Shown: positions 17,401-25,849, numbered from the stretch's first letter. The stretch is 64,000 nt of DNA from Bacteroidota bacterium (GCA_947456625.1 CANGQJ010000005.1:1-64000), one strand, 5' to 3'. Translations and numbers: made by a program. The notes: generated by a model from the letters alone, not told the origin.

Positions 17401-17536
17401 GTAATTTATACGCACTGCTAATAAACTCACCACAATCCCAAAAACTACCTGTAGCTTCTGTGGTCATAACATAAACAGTACATGCAATTAGGGTCACCAA
17501 CCAACCCGTCCAATTATTCACTTTTTTAAAGTCCAT
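14456..17536 (-). CDS. DUF2723 (GT117-type) polytopic glycosyltransferase-like protein
   Basis: 1026 aa. The N-terminal half has about ten or more hydrophobic helices. It opens with a DUF2723 signature in which SFWDCGEF (about 31-38) and KLQIPHPPGAP (44-54) are the conserved parts. The C-terminal half is soluble with tetratricopeptide-like helices. DUF2723 includes the human protein O-mannosyltransferase TMEM260, founder of family GT117. Bacteroidota carry general O-mannosyl-initiated protein glycosylation, so a protein O-glycosyltransferase role at the inner membrane is a reasonable inference, not proven. It is monocistronic, divergent from mtaB, with its own TAAGTTTG box. Confidence 0.85.
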   Translation of the reverse strand: MDFKKVNNWTGWLVTLIACTVYVMTTEATGSFWDCGEFISSAYKLQIPHPPGAPMFVLLGRLFIILFGDNPLSAAKAVNIMSALASGFTIMFLFWTITHFAKRMVQKGTEALSNAQIISIMGAGIVGALAYTFTDSFWYSAVEGEVYALSSFFTALVFWAILKWEHKADQPGADKWVIFIFYMMGISIGVHLLNLLTIPAIVMVYYFRNYKASWKGGLIAFFIGIVITGFIQVFLIQYTIKWAGAFDVAFVNNLGLPFFSGFITFFVLVAAILSFGIYYANKKGLYYLKLGIWSTVFFLLGYTSYLTTMVRSNADPSVDMYNVDNPVTLVGYLGREQYGDWPILYGPDYVDKAETIEGSDQYVKAAHTYDLAGKNFKRDWASAPSAHLFPRMWDSDNDRGQMDSYKAFAGVVDGEAPTLRDNIKYFTNYQFGFMYLRYFLWNFAGKQNDLQGFGNVRDGNFLTGISFIDNLFFGDQSKLPDSIKNQNKAHNTLFMLPFILGIIGFIYQYQKTKKDFVVTSLLFFFTGIAIVIYLNQVSLQPRERDYAYVGSFYAFAIWIGLGVLQIVEWLTKYVNQKTASILATLICLLAVPTLMAQQEWDDHDRSQKTLPRDLARDYLESCPPNAILFSFGDNDTYPLWYAQEVEGIRPDVRVVVNSLLGSDWYMKELRYKVNQSEKFDVIFSEDQVAGNKLNVAYYNALPEFGETTYHNLDSVLRYIVGDPTGKFVAQTNEGPVNIFPTHKFKVPVNKANAIASGIAKPTDKIVDEMLIDFNPNRQYMVKNEMAMYAIIATAQFKRPVCFTSLQELKELGLDKYVRQTGMSYELVPLLSDGGSVDTDVAYKNVMTKFAFGNAKNGNVYYDEENRRHLNSIKYSIAEIAVALASEGKKDSARKILRKFDSEVNEKSYPYAMTSNRGNQHDYFSYVFLQACYVAEEYELANKVAKLLLKDLNQQIVYYKSLGDNMSEDQFMQNCELAYQGKPNSLTNKQMSFVQEALSSYQLLNTIAKMGQDAAKLKASPAAAQTK

Positions 17537-17556
17537 TTTGACAATTTTAGTAGTTG

Positions 17557-17564
17557 CAAACTTA
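17557..17564 (-). promoter_or_regulatory. -7 promoter box TAAGTTTG for the DUF2723 gene
   Basis: TAnnTTTG match 20 nt upstream of the ATG. Confidence 0.5.
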
Positions 17565-17641
17565 ACTTAATCTAGGCAAAATTGGAAATTAAGGCCTTAA
17601 TTAAGAATATTTTAAGATTTCCGGGTTCCCATTAGGTTTTT

Positions 17642-17649
17642 TATCTTTG
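17642..17649 (+). promoter_or_regulatory. -7 promoter box TATCTTTG for mtaB
   Basis: TAnnTTTG match ending 6 nt before the ATG at 17656. It overlaps the in-frame TTG at 17647, which therefore cannot be the start. Confidence 0.6.
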
Positions 17650-17655
17650 TGCCCC

Positions 17656-18948
17656 ATGAGTCATTCAAAATCAGTTGCATTTCACACTTTAGGCTGTAAA
17701 CTTAATTTTTCAGAAACCTCTACCCTTTCTAGACAATTGGAACAGGAAGGATTTGAGAAAAAAGCATTTACAGACAAGGCCGATGTATACGTCATAAATA
17801 CTTGCTCTGTAACCGAAAATGCAGACAAAGAATGCAGGCAATTAGTGAGAAGAATTCAAAGGCTTGCTCCAGAAAGTTTTGTAGTTATCACGGGATGCTA
17901 TGCGCAACTAAAACCAAAGGAAATTGCCGAAATCCCTGGGGTTGATTTAGTATTGGGTGCTGCAGAAAAATTTAATTTAATGGAGCACTTGACTACATTA
18001 ATAAAAGGTCAGGAAACAAAAATTTGTAGCTGCGATATTGAAACTGTCTCAGGATTTAATAGTTCTTTTTCTGTGAACGACCGTACCCGTACCTTTTTAA
18101 AAGTACAGGATGGCTGTGATTATAGCTGCTCATTTTGTACTATTCCTATGGCTAGAGGTAAAAGTCGCAGTGATAGTATTGAAAATGTAGTAAAGCAAGC
18201 GCAGGAATTAGCAAACAACGGGGTAAAAGAAATTGTTTTAACTGGAATTAATTTAGGCGATTTTGGTAAAGGGGATCATGGAGGTAAAAAACACAACGAA
18301 AACTTTTTTGAATTAATAAAGGCCTTAGACGCAGAGACACAAATTCCACGTTACCGCATTTCTTCAATAGAGCCAAATTTATTAACAAACGAAATCATAG
18401 ATTGGGTGGCTACAAGCAAAAGCTTTATGCCTCATTTTCATATTCCACTCCAAAGTGGATCAGATCTTGTATTAAAATTAATGCAACGCAGATATGCAAG
18501 CGACCTTTATGCAGAACGAATTGAGCGCATAAAAAAAGTTATGCCACATGCATGTATTGGCGTGGATGTGATAGTAGGTTCACCTGGTGAGACCGAAGCA
18601 TATTTCAAAGAAAGTTTTGATTTCATACATGCATTAGATATTTCTTATTTGCACGTTTTTACATATTCGGAACGAGCAATGACTAAAGCTTTAGATATAA
18701 AGCCAGTGGTTCCTATTTCGGTAAGAAACGAAAGAAACAAAATACTAAGAAACTTATCTTATCAAAAGCAGCAATACTTTAATGCACAGCATATTGGCAC
18801 TAACCGACCAGTTTTATTTGAATCGGTAAAACAAAAAGATGCAAATGACTTTCCAATGCTAGAGGGTTACACAGATAATTACATAAGGATTACAACCCCT
18901 TTTAGAAACGAATGGAGCAACAGTATCGTAAACTGGGATATACATTAG
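17656..18948 (+). CDS. mtaB: tRNA t6A37 methylthiotransferase
   Basis: Radical-SAM enzyme that adds a methylthio group to N6-threonylcarbamoyladenosine at tRNA position 37. In the 430-aa protein the N-terminal MTTase domain has the three auxiliary-cluster cysteines Cys14 (TLGCKLN), Cys50 (NTCSVT) and Cys81 (TGCYAQ). The radical-SAM cluster is C154-x3-C158-x2-C161 (CDYSCSFC). TLGCKLNFSE rather than TYGCQMN places it with MtaB and not MiaB. A short C-terminal TRAM-like region follows. Start is ATG 17656; the earlier TTG lies inside the promoter box. mRNA probably nearly leaderless. Confidence 0.92.
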   Translation: MSHSKSVAFHTLGCKLNFSETSTLSRQLEQEGFEKKAFTDKADVYVINTCSVTENADKECRQLVRRIQRLAPESFVVITGCYAQLKPKEIAEIPGVDLVLGAAEKFNLMEHLTTLIKGQETKICSCDIETVSGFNSSFSVNDRTRTFLKVQDGCDYSCSFCTIPMARGKSRSDSIENVVKQAQELANNGVKEIVLTGINLGDFGKGDHGGKKHNENFFELIKALDAETQIPRYRISSIEPNLLTNEIIDWVATSKSFMPHFHIPLQSGSDLVLKLMQRRYASDLYAERIERIKKVMPHACIGVDVIVGSPGETEAYFKESFDFIHALDISYLHVFTYSERAMTKALDIKPVVPISVRNERNKILRNLSYQKQQYFNAQHIGTNRPVLFESVKQKDANDFPMLEGYTDNYIRITTPFRNEWSNSIVNWDIH

Positions 18949-18986
18949 CCAAAGTTGAATGGCAATTTTAAATAGCAGGGATTAAA

Positions 18987-19511
18987 TTAAATTGGAGAAA
19001 CCTCGTTTACTTTAAACTCGACAATCATCATCATTTGTAAGCTTTCCAATTTTACAAATACATTGTTTTTGCCTGACTTGATCACTTCCCCTCTTTGACC
19101 CATAAATAAGCCCTGATTAATTGAAACTTTGGTTTGCGCAGGAATATTAGTCATGTCAATTATTTGAATAGACTTAGTTGTTGAAAGTCCCAAGTATTTT
19201 TTAATTTCCTCAATTTCTACATCCCTAATAATGGCAGGCTTTTTTTCAAAATATAAAAAATTAACAACCCCAATTGTAGAGAGCACCCTGGCATAATCCT
19301 CCTTTGAAGTTTTTACAAAAACATAGGACCTAAATAATGGAACTTCAATAATTTTTTTTCGGTCAGACCATTGACGTTCTTGTTTTTGAACAGGACACCA
19401 ACTCTCAAAGCCTCTTTGCATTAACAAATCGTCTACTTTACGCTCCCACTTTGACTTGGTATATATGACATGCCATTGTTTTACCTCTGGCTTTAATTTT
19501 TTTAGTTCCAT
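18987..19511 (-). CDS. NusG-family transcription factor paralogue (UpxY/RfaH-like)
   Basis: 174 aa with the NGN fold: KQWHVIYTKSKWERKVDDLL (12-31) and PLFRSYVFVKT (about 58-68), then a C-terminal KOW-type segment (INQGLFMGQRGEVIKSGKNN). Sequence and length match the specialised NusG paralogues of Bacteroidota (UpxY group), which act as processive antiterminators for capsule operons. No polysaccharide locus is nearby. Instead it directly follows the S41 protease gene, with stop and start codons abutting, so it is co-transcribed with the protease. The target operons are unknown. It is not the housekeeping NusG, which normally sits with secE and rplK. Confidence 0.85.
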   Translation of the reverse strand: MELKKLKPEVKQWHVIYTKSKWERKVDDLLMQRGFESWCPVQKQERQWSDRKKIIEVPLFRSYVFVKTSKEDYARVLSTIGVVNFLYFEKKPAIIRDVEIEEIKKYLGLSTTKSIQIIDMTNIPAQTKVSINQGLFMGQRGEVIKSGKNNVFVKLESLQMMMIVEFKVNEVSPI

Positions 19512-21680
19512 TTACTTTTTCTTTGCTACTACATTTGTTGGTACATAAGCACTTAACAATTTACTTGCTTCACTTATTTGATTGTCCTTTGCTACCATTT
19601 TTAACCAAGCTTGATAACGCTCTTGTTTAGGCTTATCAGGATTGTTATAGAATTTATCATTATCCGCTTTGAGGGCCGAAACCTGCATTGGATCTTTAAG
19701 TTTCAACATATTTTCATTTTGCTGAATTACCCACTGTACTTGTTTTTTATAAGCTAAATACTTTTCTAATTTTAAGTATACTGGATGTTCAAACTGATTA
19801 GAAATCCATTTAAGATTTTTCTTAAACTTAATAGTATTGGTGTCGGCATCAATTTTTAACTTAGCCGAAGCAGCAATTTTATCAACATTGAAATTTGTTC
19901 CTAATGTTTTGAAATTTGCTTTTTGAATTACATCCCAATTTAAAGCAGCAGGATTGTCCTTTTCACGGTACTTTAATAATTCATATTCATCTGGCAAAAC
20001 TACATCGGATTCTACCCCTTTTTTCTGAGTAGAACTTCCGGTAACTCTATAAAATTTTTGGAAAGTTAATTTAACTGCGCCATATTCGGTTTGAATGCCT
20101 AAGGAGTCTAAGGGTTTACCAAAAGCAACATTTCTTTGCACAGTTCCCTTGCCATAAGTACTTGTACTTCCAACAATAATTCCACGTTTATAATCCTGAA
20201 TAGCACCTGCAAAAATTTCACTAGCCGAAGCACTAAATTCATTCACCATTACAACAAGAGGTCCGTCATACAAAGTGCCAGGAGTTTCGTCCGATAATAC
20301 TTGTGATCTACCTTCCTTGTCTCTAATTTGTACCACAGGGCCTTGGTCTATAAATAAACCTACCATTTGAACTACTTCATATAAGGAGCCGCCTCCATTA
20401 TATCTTACGTCAATAATAATGCCATTTACTTTCTCGGCTTTTAATTTTTTTACCTCATTTGCAATGTCTTTAGAACAACGTGCTCCCTCCTCTCGGTCAA
20501 AATCGGCATAAAAATCCGGTAATAAAATGTATCCAATTTTTTCATTTCCTTTTGTTATCACAGCACTTCGCGCATAACCTTCATCAAGAATAATTTTTTC
20601 TCTTTTTAAAGCAACCACTTTAATACTACCGTCAGGTTTTTTTATGGTAAGCCTTACTTCCGTTCCTAAATCACCTCTAATTAATTTAACCGCGTCCGTT
20701 GTTTCATATCCAGCAATGTCAACAGGTTCTTGATCCCCTTGTGCAATTTTAATAATTACATCGTTCATTACAATTTGGCCCGATTTCCATGCAGCCCCAC
20801 CAGGTTGTACGCTGGCAATTTTAACCCCATTTTCGTCACCAGTTAATTGAGCACCAATCCCATAAAAAACGCCACTCATTTGCTCGGTAAATGATCTTTT
20901 TTCAATAGGTGCAAAATAATCGGTGTGGGGATCCATCAGTCCAGTAATTGCATTTAAAAAAGCTTCAAACTTTTTTTCTTTACCAAAAGTTTTTTCTAAT
21001 TGCTCAAACTTTTTATGATAAGACTTGGCAATGGAATTTCTAGCATCTATTTCGAGTAAGGAGTCGGATTTAAACACAAATTTATCCTCTGTCTTTACTT
21101 TGGAAGTATCTGATTTCTTATGTGAATTTCTGTCTTCAATTAAAGTGCTATATCGCTCCAAACATTTATACTTGATACTTTTATACCATCTACTATATCT
21201 TTCATTTAAATCTGAAGCAAAGGCAATACTATCGGTATCTAATTTAATAGAATCGTCAATGTTATAGTCAAAAGGCTGTTTAATGATTGCATCAAATACT
21301 TCTTTAATTTCTGCAAAACGCCTGTCATGCATTGCACTTGCAGCTGGCTCAAATTCAATTTTCGCGCCATGTATTTCGTCGTCAATTCTTTTTTGGAAAA
21401 TTTTTAAAGAATCTACATCGGATTGTAAGAAAATATTTTTCTCAGGATCTAATACTTTTAAATAGGCATCAAAAACATCCTTAGAAAATTGATCGTCAAT
21501 TTTACGAGGATTGTAATGCTCGCTCTCTAATAAATGGCCAATAGTTGAAAGCAACTTTCGATGTCTTATTTCAGGCGACTCATTGGAACTAGGATTGAAA
21601 GTATTAAAAGCAAAAAATAATCCTCCTATTAATACCACAGTGGCTAAAAATTTCCACTTATTTTTTTGTACATATGTCAT
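19512..21680 (-). CDS. C-terminal processing (tail-specific) protease, S41 family
   Basis: 722 aa from ATG 21680; farther upstream starts cross the promoter box at 21702-21709. One N-terminal membrane anchor (KWKFLATVVLIGGLFFAF) exports the rest. A helical N-terminal region is followed by a PDZ domain near residues 265-340 (GIGAQLTGDENGVKIASVQPGG, split by wording here) and the S41 catalytic core, with the nucleophile serine in FSASASEIFAGA (around 485) and the lysine in STYGKGTVQ (around 510). A C-terminal Prc-type helical region with a coiled-coil tendency ends the protein. It likely degrades or trims periplasmic proteins. It is co-transcribed with the NusG paralogue. Confidence 0.92.
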   Translation of the reverse strand: MTYVQKNKWKFLATVVLIGGLFFAFNTFNPSSNESPEIRHRKLLSTIGHLLESEHYNPRKIDDQFSKDVFDAYLKVLDPEKNIFLQSDVDSLKIFQKRIDDEIHGAKIEFEPAASAMHDRRFAEIKEVFDAIIKQPFDYNIDDSIKLDTDSIAFASDLNERYSRWYKSIKYKCLERYSTLIEDRNSHKKSDTSKVKTEDKFVFKSDSLLEIDARNSIAKSYHKKFEQLEKTFGKEKKFEAFLNAITGLMDPHTDYFAPIEKRSFTEQMSGVFYGIGAQLTGDENGVKIASVQPGGAAWKSGQIVMNDVIIKIAQGDQEPVDIAGYETTDAVKLIRGDLGTEVRLTIKKPDGSIKVVALKREKIILDEGYARSAVITKGNEKIGYILLPDFYADFDREEGARCSKDIANEVKKLKAEKVNGIIIDVRYNGGGSLYEVVQMVGLFIDQGPVVQIRDKEGRSQVLSDETPGTLYDGPLVVMVNEFSASASEIFAGAIQDYKRGIIVGSTSTYGKGTVQRNVAFGKPLDSLGIQTEYGAVKLTFQKFYRVTGSSTQKKGVESDVVLPDEYELLKYREKDNPAALNWDVIQKANFKTLGTNFNVDKIAASAKLKIDADTNTIKFKKNLKWISNQFEHPVYLKLEKYLAYKKQVQWVIQQNENMLKLKDPMQVSALKADNDKFYNNPDKPKQERYQAWLKMVAKDNQISEASKLLSAYVPTNVVAKKK

Positions 21681-21701
21681 AATAGCATGCATGAAGAAAT
21701 T

Positions 21702-21709
21702 CAAAAATA
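21702..21709 (-). promoter_or_regulatory. -7 promoter box TATTTTTG for the S41 protease operon
   Basis: TAnnTTTG match 21 nt upstream of ATG 21680, with a TTG about 16 nt farther upstream as a possible -33 element. Confidence 0.55.
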
Positions 21710-21814
21710 GCGCAAATTGGCTATTCAAGCATGCAAATGGTAACAAAGAGCCTTATTTTTACCATAATTTTATAAAAAGATGCAAAACAACTTTTATTGA
21801 TTGAGGAATTAGTG

Positions 21815-21822
21815 TATTTTTG
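21815..21822 (+). promoter_or_regulatory. -7 promoter box TATTTTTG for tRNA-His
   Basis: TAnnTTTG match 11 nt upstream of the mature tRNA 5' end. Confidence 0.6.
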
Positions 21823-21833
21823 CGACCCAAAAT

Positions 21834-21908
21834 GGAGGGCGTAGCTCAGTAGGTTAGAGCGACAGTTTGTGGCACTGTAGGCCGTGGGTTCGAGACCCAT
21901 CGTTCTCC
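21834..21908 (+). tRNA. tRNA-His (anticodon GTG)
   Basis: Folds as a full cloverleaf: acceptor GAGGGCG/CGTTCTC, D-arm GCTC...GAGC, anticodon stem ACAGT/ACTGT with loop TTGTGGC (anticodon GTG), and T-arm GTGGG/CCCAT with loop TTCGAGA. The extra G at 21834 opposite C73 is the encoded G-1 that identifies tRNA-His. The final CCA is not encoded. It is the only tRNA here and is the tRNA sensed by the His leader at 47.8 kb. Confidence 0.97.
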
Positions 21909-21912
21909 CCAA

Positions 21913-21945
21913 AAAACCTATCCCAATTGGGGTGGGTTTTTTTTG
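21913..21945 (+). terminator. Intrinsic terminator after tRNA-His
   Basis: AAAACCTATCCCAA / TTGGGGTGGGTTTT hairpin with G-T pairs followed by a T run, 5 nt after the tRNA. Confidence 0.85.
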
Positions 21946-21958
21946 TAAAATTCAAAGT

Positions 21959-22456
21959 ATGCATTTTATCCTCATCCCATTCATGACAGGTATTTTAGGT
22001 TGGCTCCTTGCCTGGTTTTTTATTAAGGGTATTTTTATGCCTTTAACTGGAGGAGTTAAAAAAATGCTTCAAAATATAAATTTGAATGAGTTCATTCTGC
22101 CCCAAACAAGTGCTAAGCAGTTTGAGCAATTAATGCCATACATTGACCATCATTTGGATGATTTTTTTAAAAATAAATTATCCCAAAAAATGCCTATTAT
22201 TTCCATGTTTGTTGGCGATAAAACTGTGACTGAATTAAAAGGGGTTTTTATGGATGAATTACAACTCATTTTTCCCGAACTACTAAATAAATTCATTGAT
22301 AATTCAAAAAATGAGTTTTTAGCCGATTTCGAAAACAAATGGAGTAAAAAATTAGAGCACATTCTATTAAAAGCTACAACAAAACTTAGATTTTTTTGTT
22401 TTGTTATAGGAATCCTTTGGGGGATGCTAATGCTAGTATTAAGTCAAATAGTATAA
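21959..22456 (+). CDS. DUF445-like small membrane protein
   Basis: 165 aa starting at ATG 21959; a longer frame reading through the tRNA is not real. An N-terminal hydrophobic span with PFMTGILGWLLAWFFIKGIFMPL resembles the first segment of DUF445 proteins (GxxIGWxTNWxAIKxLFxP). A helical amphipathic middle (about 50-140) and a C-terminal membrane helix (FFCFVIGILWGMLMLVLSQIV, last residues) follow. This is roughly the short DUF445 layout. Function unknown. It lies just after the tRNA-His terminator and needs its own promoter, which I could not identify. Confidence 0.65.
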   Translation: MHFILIPFMTGILGWLLAWFFIKGIFMPLTGGVKKMLQNINLNEFILPQTSAKQFEQLMPYIDHHLDDFFKNKLSQKMPIISMFVGDKTVTELKGVFMDELQLIFPELLNKFIDNSKNEFLADFENKWSKKLEHILLKATTKLRFFCFVIGILWGMLMLVLSQIV

Positions 22457-22551
22457 ATGCCGCTTATATAATGTATGTGCCTTTCTTAGATAATAAGGGA
22501 GATATTTGCACCCTTATTAAACTGCAACAACAAATACGTATCTAACTCATT

Positions 22552-25164
22552 ATGAAATATATAATTAATCTTTTCTTAGCTATTTTATTTATTACTAACG
22601 CTTCTGCTCAAATGCCTGCAATGGCAGGAACGCGAGGTAGTGCCGGAGCAGGAGGTAATATGGGACATTTTTACGGTAAAATTGTGGACCAGGCCAATAA
22701 AGGCATTGAAGGAATTACGCTTCAATTAAAAGGCAATAAATTTGACCCAGTTACAAAAAAAAGTAAAGAAGTTGTTTTAGGGACCATGCTAAGTGCAGCC
22801 AATGGTGATTTTAGTTTTGAGAATTTACCAGTAATGGGCAATTTTAAATTAATTGTTTCAGGAATTGGTTATACCAAACTTGAAAAACAATTAAGCTTTA
22901 ATATTAAAATGGGTGCAGGTCAAAACATGCAAGACATGCTTTCTATGGTGGACAAGGATTTGGGCAATATTAAATTAGAAGTATCGGCTGAGGACTTAAA
23001 AACAGTTACCGTTACAAGTAGTGCTAAACCACAATTTGAAATGGGTATTGATAGAAAAATATTTAATGTAGACAAAAACTTAACTAGCCAGGGTCAGACA
23101 GCTGTTGAGGTTATGAAAAGTATTCCAAATTTAAACGTGGACATTGACGGTAATGTAACATTAAGAAACGCAGCACCTACTTTGCTAATTGACAACAGAC
23201 CTACTACTTTAACCATGGATCAAATTCCTGCAGATATTATTGATAGGGTTGAAATTATAACCAACCCTTCCGCAAAATATGATGCAACTGGTGGCAATGC
23301 TGGAATTTTAAACATTGTACTTAAAAAGAATAGGAAAAATGGATACAATGGCGGATTCAGATCTGGTTTAGATATGCGTGGGAAATTTAATGGGGGTGGT
23401 GATTTAAATATTAGAGACAGTAAATTTAATTTTTCTTTAAACGCCAACATCAATGGTCGTAAATCAATAAGTACTTCCACAAACGATCGTCAAATATTAG
23501 GCGCATCGGTTCCAACAAGTGTTCAAACAATTAATAACAGCACAGGAAATGGCTCATTTAATTTTTACAGAGCAGGCATGGATTACTTTGCGGATAACAG
23601 AAACACATTTTCACTATATGGCAATTTAATGCAGGGTGGCATGTCCAATGCTGGTGCTCAAATCATAGACTCTATTATTAACGGTAAATTAAACCCATAT
23701 AATGCAGGTAGTACTTATAAATTAGACAATAACTCAAAATTTGATTTTTTAAACAAGGGTGTGCAGTTAAGTTATAAGCATTTGTTTGCTGACAAAGGGC
23801 ACGAATTATCGGCAGACATTAATTACAATGAATCTGACAACAATAACTGGTCTACAATAAGTTCTAAATTATTAAACCAACGTAGTGCAGGTAATGGAAA
23901 TAATAAAAACTACTCATTTAATATAGACTACGCTCGTGAATTAAAAAACGAAGTAAAATTTGAAGCTGGTTTAAAATACAATGATAGATCTGAATACAAT
24001 AAAAGAGATCAGTTCAGAAATAATATTTTAGTAGATGCAATTAGTAGTCAATATCAATATGGCGAGCAAGTGTTTGCAGCCTATTCTAATGTGAATATGA
24101 AAAAGGACAAGTGGAGCTTTCAATTGGGATTAAGAGCAGAAAGTAGGGCTTATGATGGAAATATTTTAAGTAAAAAAGGACTAGACTCTTTGCCTTTCCA
24201 TACCAGCTACCCTATTTCTTTATTCCCTAGTGCATTTATTAATTATAAAGTTAATGACAAGCAGGATTTACAATTAAACTACTCAAAGCGTATAAGTCCT
24301 CCTAACTTTTTTCAATTATTACCTTTCCCTGATTACAGCGACCCACAAAATATAACTGTTGGTAACCCAGGATTAAAACCTCAGTTCACCCACTCTTTTG
24401 AAGTAGCTTATAACAATGCATATACAAAAGGTTCTAACTTTTTAGCAACTGCTTATTATAAATATAGCTCGGACCTAATTACTAGTTATGTTTACCGTGA
24501 TATTAACAGGGCTTCTACTAATTTAGATAGTGCTTATTTTAGCTCATCTATTAATGCAAATACCGCAACTGTTTATGGATTAGAATTAAGTAATAAAACA
24601 GCAATCACAAAATGGTGGGACTTGAATTTAAGTTTCAACTTATTTAAATCTGCAATAAGTGCTACTATTCCAGGTCAAAATATTGACAATGATTTAACCA
24701 GCTGGTTTAGCAAAATGAATAATACAATTAAATTGCCTGGTGGTTTTTCTTATCAGTTTAGTGGACAATATCAAGCAAAAACTATTTTACCTCCGGGTGG
24801 AAGTAGCAGTGGCGGTGGTGGAAGAGGCCCAATGGGTGGCGGTTTTGGCGGACCACAGTCCACAGCACAGGGTTATAATTTCCCATCCTATGATTTTGAT
24901 ATGGCGATTAAAAAAGATTGGACATTAAAGGGAGGAAAAACAGCAAGTTTATCATTTAATGTCAACGACGTATTTAAAACAAGGGTGAATAAAACATATT
25001 CTCAAAGTCAATACTTTATTCAAAACGTAACTCGTATCAGAGACCAACAAATGTTTAGAATTAACTTCTCTTATAGGTTTGGTAAATTTGACGTAAACTT
25101 ATTAAGAAGAAAAAGTACAAAAGGTGAAGAAGGCGGAGGAGGAATGGATCAAATGCCGCAATAA
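22552..25164 (+). CDS. TonB-dependent-receptor-like outer membrane beta-barrel protein
   Basis: 870 aa. Signal peptide (MKYIINLFLAILFITNASA), then a carboxypeptidase-regulatory-like domain (about 40-130). The plug domain contains LLIDNRPTTLTMDQIPADII and ITNPSAKYDATGGNAGILNI (about 205-255). The long C-terminal beta-barrel is of the OMP_b-brl family. Two Gly/Met-rich stretches stand out: near the N-terminus (MPAMAGTRGSAGAGGNMG) and in a late barrel loop (GGSSSGGGGRGPMGGGFGG), and the protein ends GEEGGGGMDQMPQ. The barrel ends before a classic terminal Phe. No SusD partner is adjacent, so it is not a standard glycan system. The substrate is unknown. Confidence 0.85.
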   Translation: MKYIINLFLAILFITNASAQMPAMAGTRGSAGAGGNMGHFYGKIVDQANKGIEGITLQLKGNKFDPVTKKSKEVVLGTMLSAANGDFSFENLPVMGNFKLIVSGIGYTKLEKQLSFNIKMGAGQNMQDMLSMVDKDLGNIKLEVSAEDLKTVTVTSSAKPQFEMGIDRKIFNVDKNLTSQGQTAVEVMKSIPNLNVDIDGNVTLRNAAPTLLIDNRPTTLTMDQIPADIIDRVEIITNPSAKYDATGGNAGILNIVLKKNRKNGYNGGFRSGLDMRGKFNGGGDLNIRDSKFNFSLNANINGRKSISTSTNDRQILGASVPTSVQTINNSTGNGSFNFYRAGMDYFADNRNTFSLYGNLMQGGMSNAGAQIIDSIINGKLNPYNAGSTYKLDNNSKFDFLNKGVQLSYKHLFADKGHELSADINYNESDNNNWSTISSKLLNQRSAGNGNNKNYSFNIDYARELKNEVKFEAGLKYNDRSEYNKRDQFRNNILVDAISSQYQYGEQVFAAYSNVNMKKDKWSFQLGLRAESRAYDGNILSKKGLDSLPFHTSYPISLFPSAFINYKVNDKQDLQLNYSKRISPPNFFQLLPFPDYSDPQNITVGNPGLKPQFTHSFEVAYNNAYTKGSNFLATAYYKYSSDLITSYVYRDINRASTNLDSAYFSSSINANTATVYGLELSNKTAITKWWDLNLSFNLFKSAISATIPGQNIDNDLTSWFSKMNNTIKLPGGFSYQFSGQYQAKTILPPGGSSSGGGGRGPMGGGFGGPQSTAQGYNFPSYDFDMAIKKDWTLKGGKTASLSFNVNDVFKTRVNKTYSQSQYFIQNVTRIRDQQMFRINFSYRFGKFDVNLLRRKSTKGEEGGGGMDQMPQ

Positions 25165-25168
25165 GGAT

Positions 25169-25840
25169 TTACTTTTTAACCGCTTTTCCTTCAAGCATGG
25201 GCACAAAAGAGAATTCTTCAAAGGATTCTCTTTTTGCTAAACCATCTTTTTTCTTGGTTAGACGCAGCATTCGTTGGGCACCATCCGACTCGTCAACAGG
25301 AATTACCATGATGCCTTTAAATTTTAACTGCTCCCATAATTTTTCAGGAACTGTTGGTGCTGCTGCTGTAATTATAATTTTATCAAATGGGGCTTGTTGT
25401 GGTATTCCTAAAAATCCATCACCATAAAAAAAATGCACCTCTGGAAATACATTCCCAAATATCTGTTTAAACTGGCCCGTTTTTAAAGCCAACGCCTGCT
25501 GACGCTCAATAGTATAAACATGAGCTCCCATGGCAGCTAGTATAGCGGTTTGATACATGCTGCCAGTGCCAATTTCTAAAACTTTATCCCCTTTTTTTAT
25601 TTTAAGTAACTGTGTTTGATAGGCAACGGTATAAGGCTGCGAAATAGTTTGATCGGCATCAATTGGAAATGCTCTATCCTCATATGCAATTTTATCAAAT
25701 GCCGAATCTAAAAAAAAATGTCTTGGAATGGCTCCAATAGCATCTAATACATTTTGATCTGTAATAGATTTGGTTTTAAGTAACTCAACTAATTTATTGC
25801 GTAGCCCCTTGTGTAAAAAAGTGTCTTCGGTTTTTCTCAT
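25169..25840 (-). CDS. pcm: Protein-L-isoaspartate O-methyltransferase
   Basis: 223 aa SAM-dependent methyltransferase that repairs isoaspartyl damage. RHFFLDSAFDKIAYEDRAFPI and the following ISQPYTVAYQT are the hallmark PCMT region (about 40-75). The SAM loop is VLEIGTGSMYQTAIL, where the usual GTGSGYQ has Met in place of Gly. It ends with the family's PVDE region. It begins 9 nt after the phosphohexomutase stop and is probably its operon partner; it converges on the outer membrane receptor gene. Confidence 0.92.
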   Translation of the reverse strand: MRKTEDTFLHKGLRNKLVELLKTKSITDQNVLDAIGAIPRHFFLDSAFDKIAYEDRAFPIDADQTISQPYTVAYQTQLLKIKKGDKVLEIGTGSMYQTAILAAMGAHVYTIERQQALALKTGQFKQIFGNVFPEVHFFYGDGFLGIPQQAPFDKIIITAAAPTVPEKLWEQLKFKGIMVIPVDESDGAQRMLRLTKKKDGLAKRESFEEFSFVPMLEGKAVKK

Positions 25841-25849
25841 TTATATTAA

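Noticed and set aside
17647-17655. TTG start for mtaB
   Set aside because: The TTG is the end of the TATCTTTG promoter box. The ATG at 17656 fits the family N-terminus better.
21884-21958. N-terminal extension of the DUF445-like protein
   Set aside because: It would be translated from the 3' half of tRNA-His and its terminator. ATG 21959 is the natural start.
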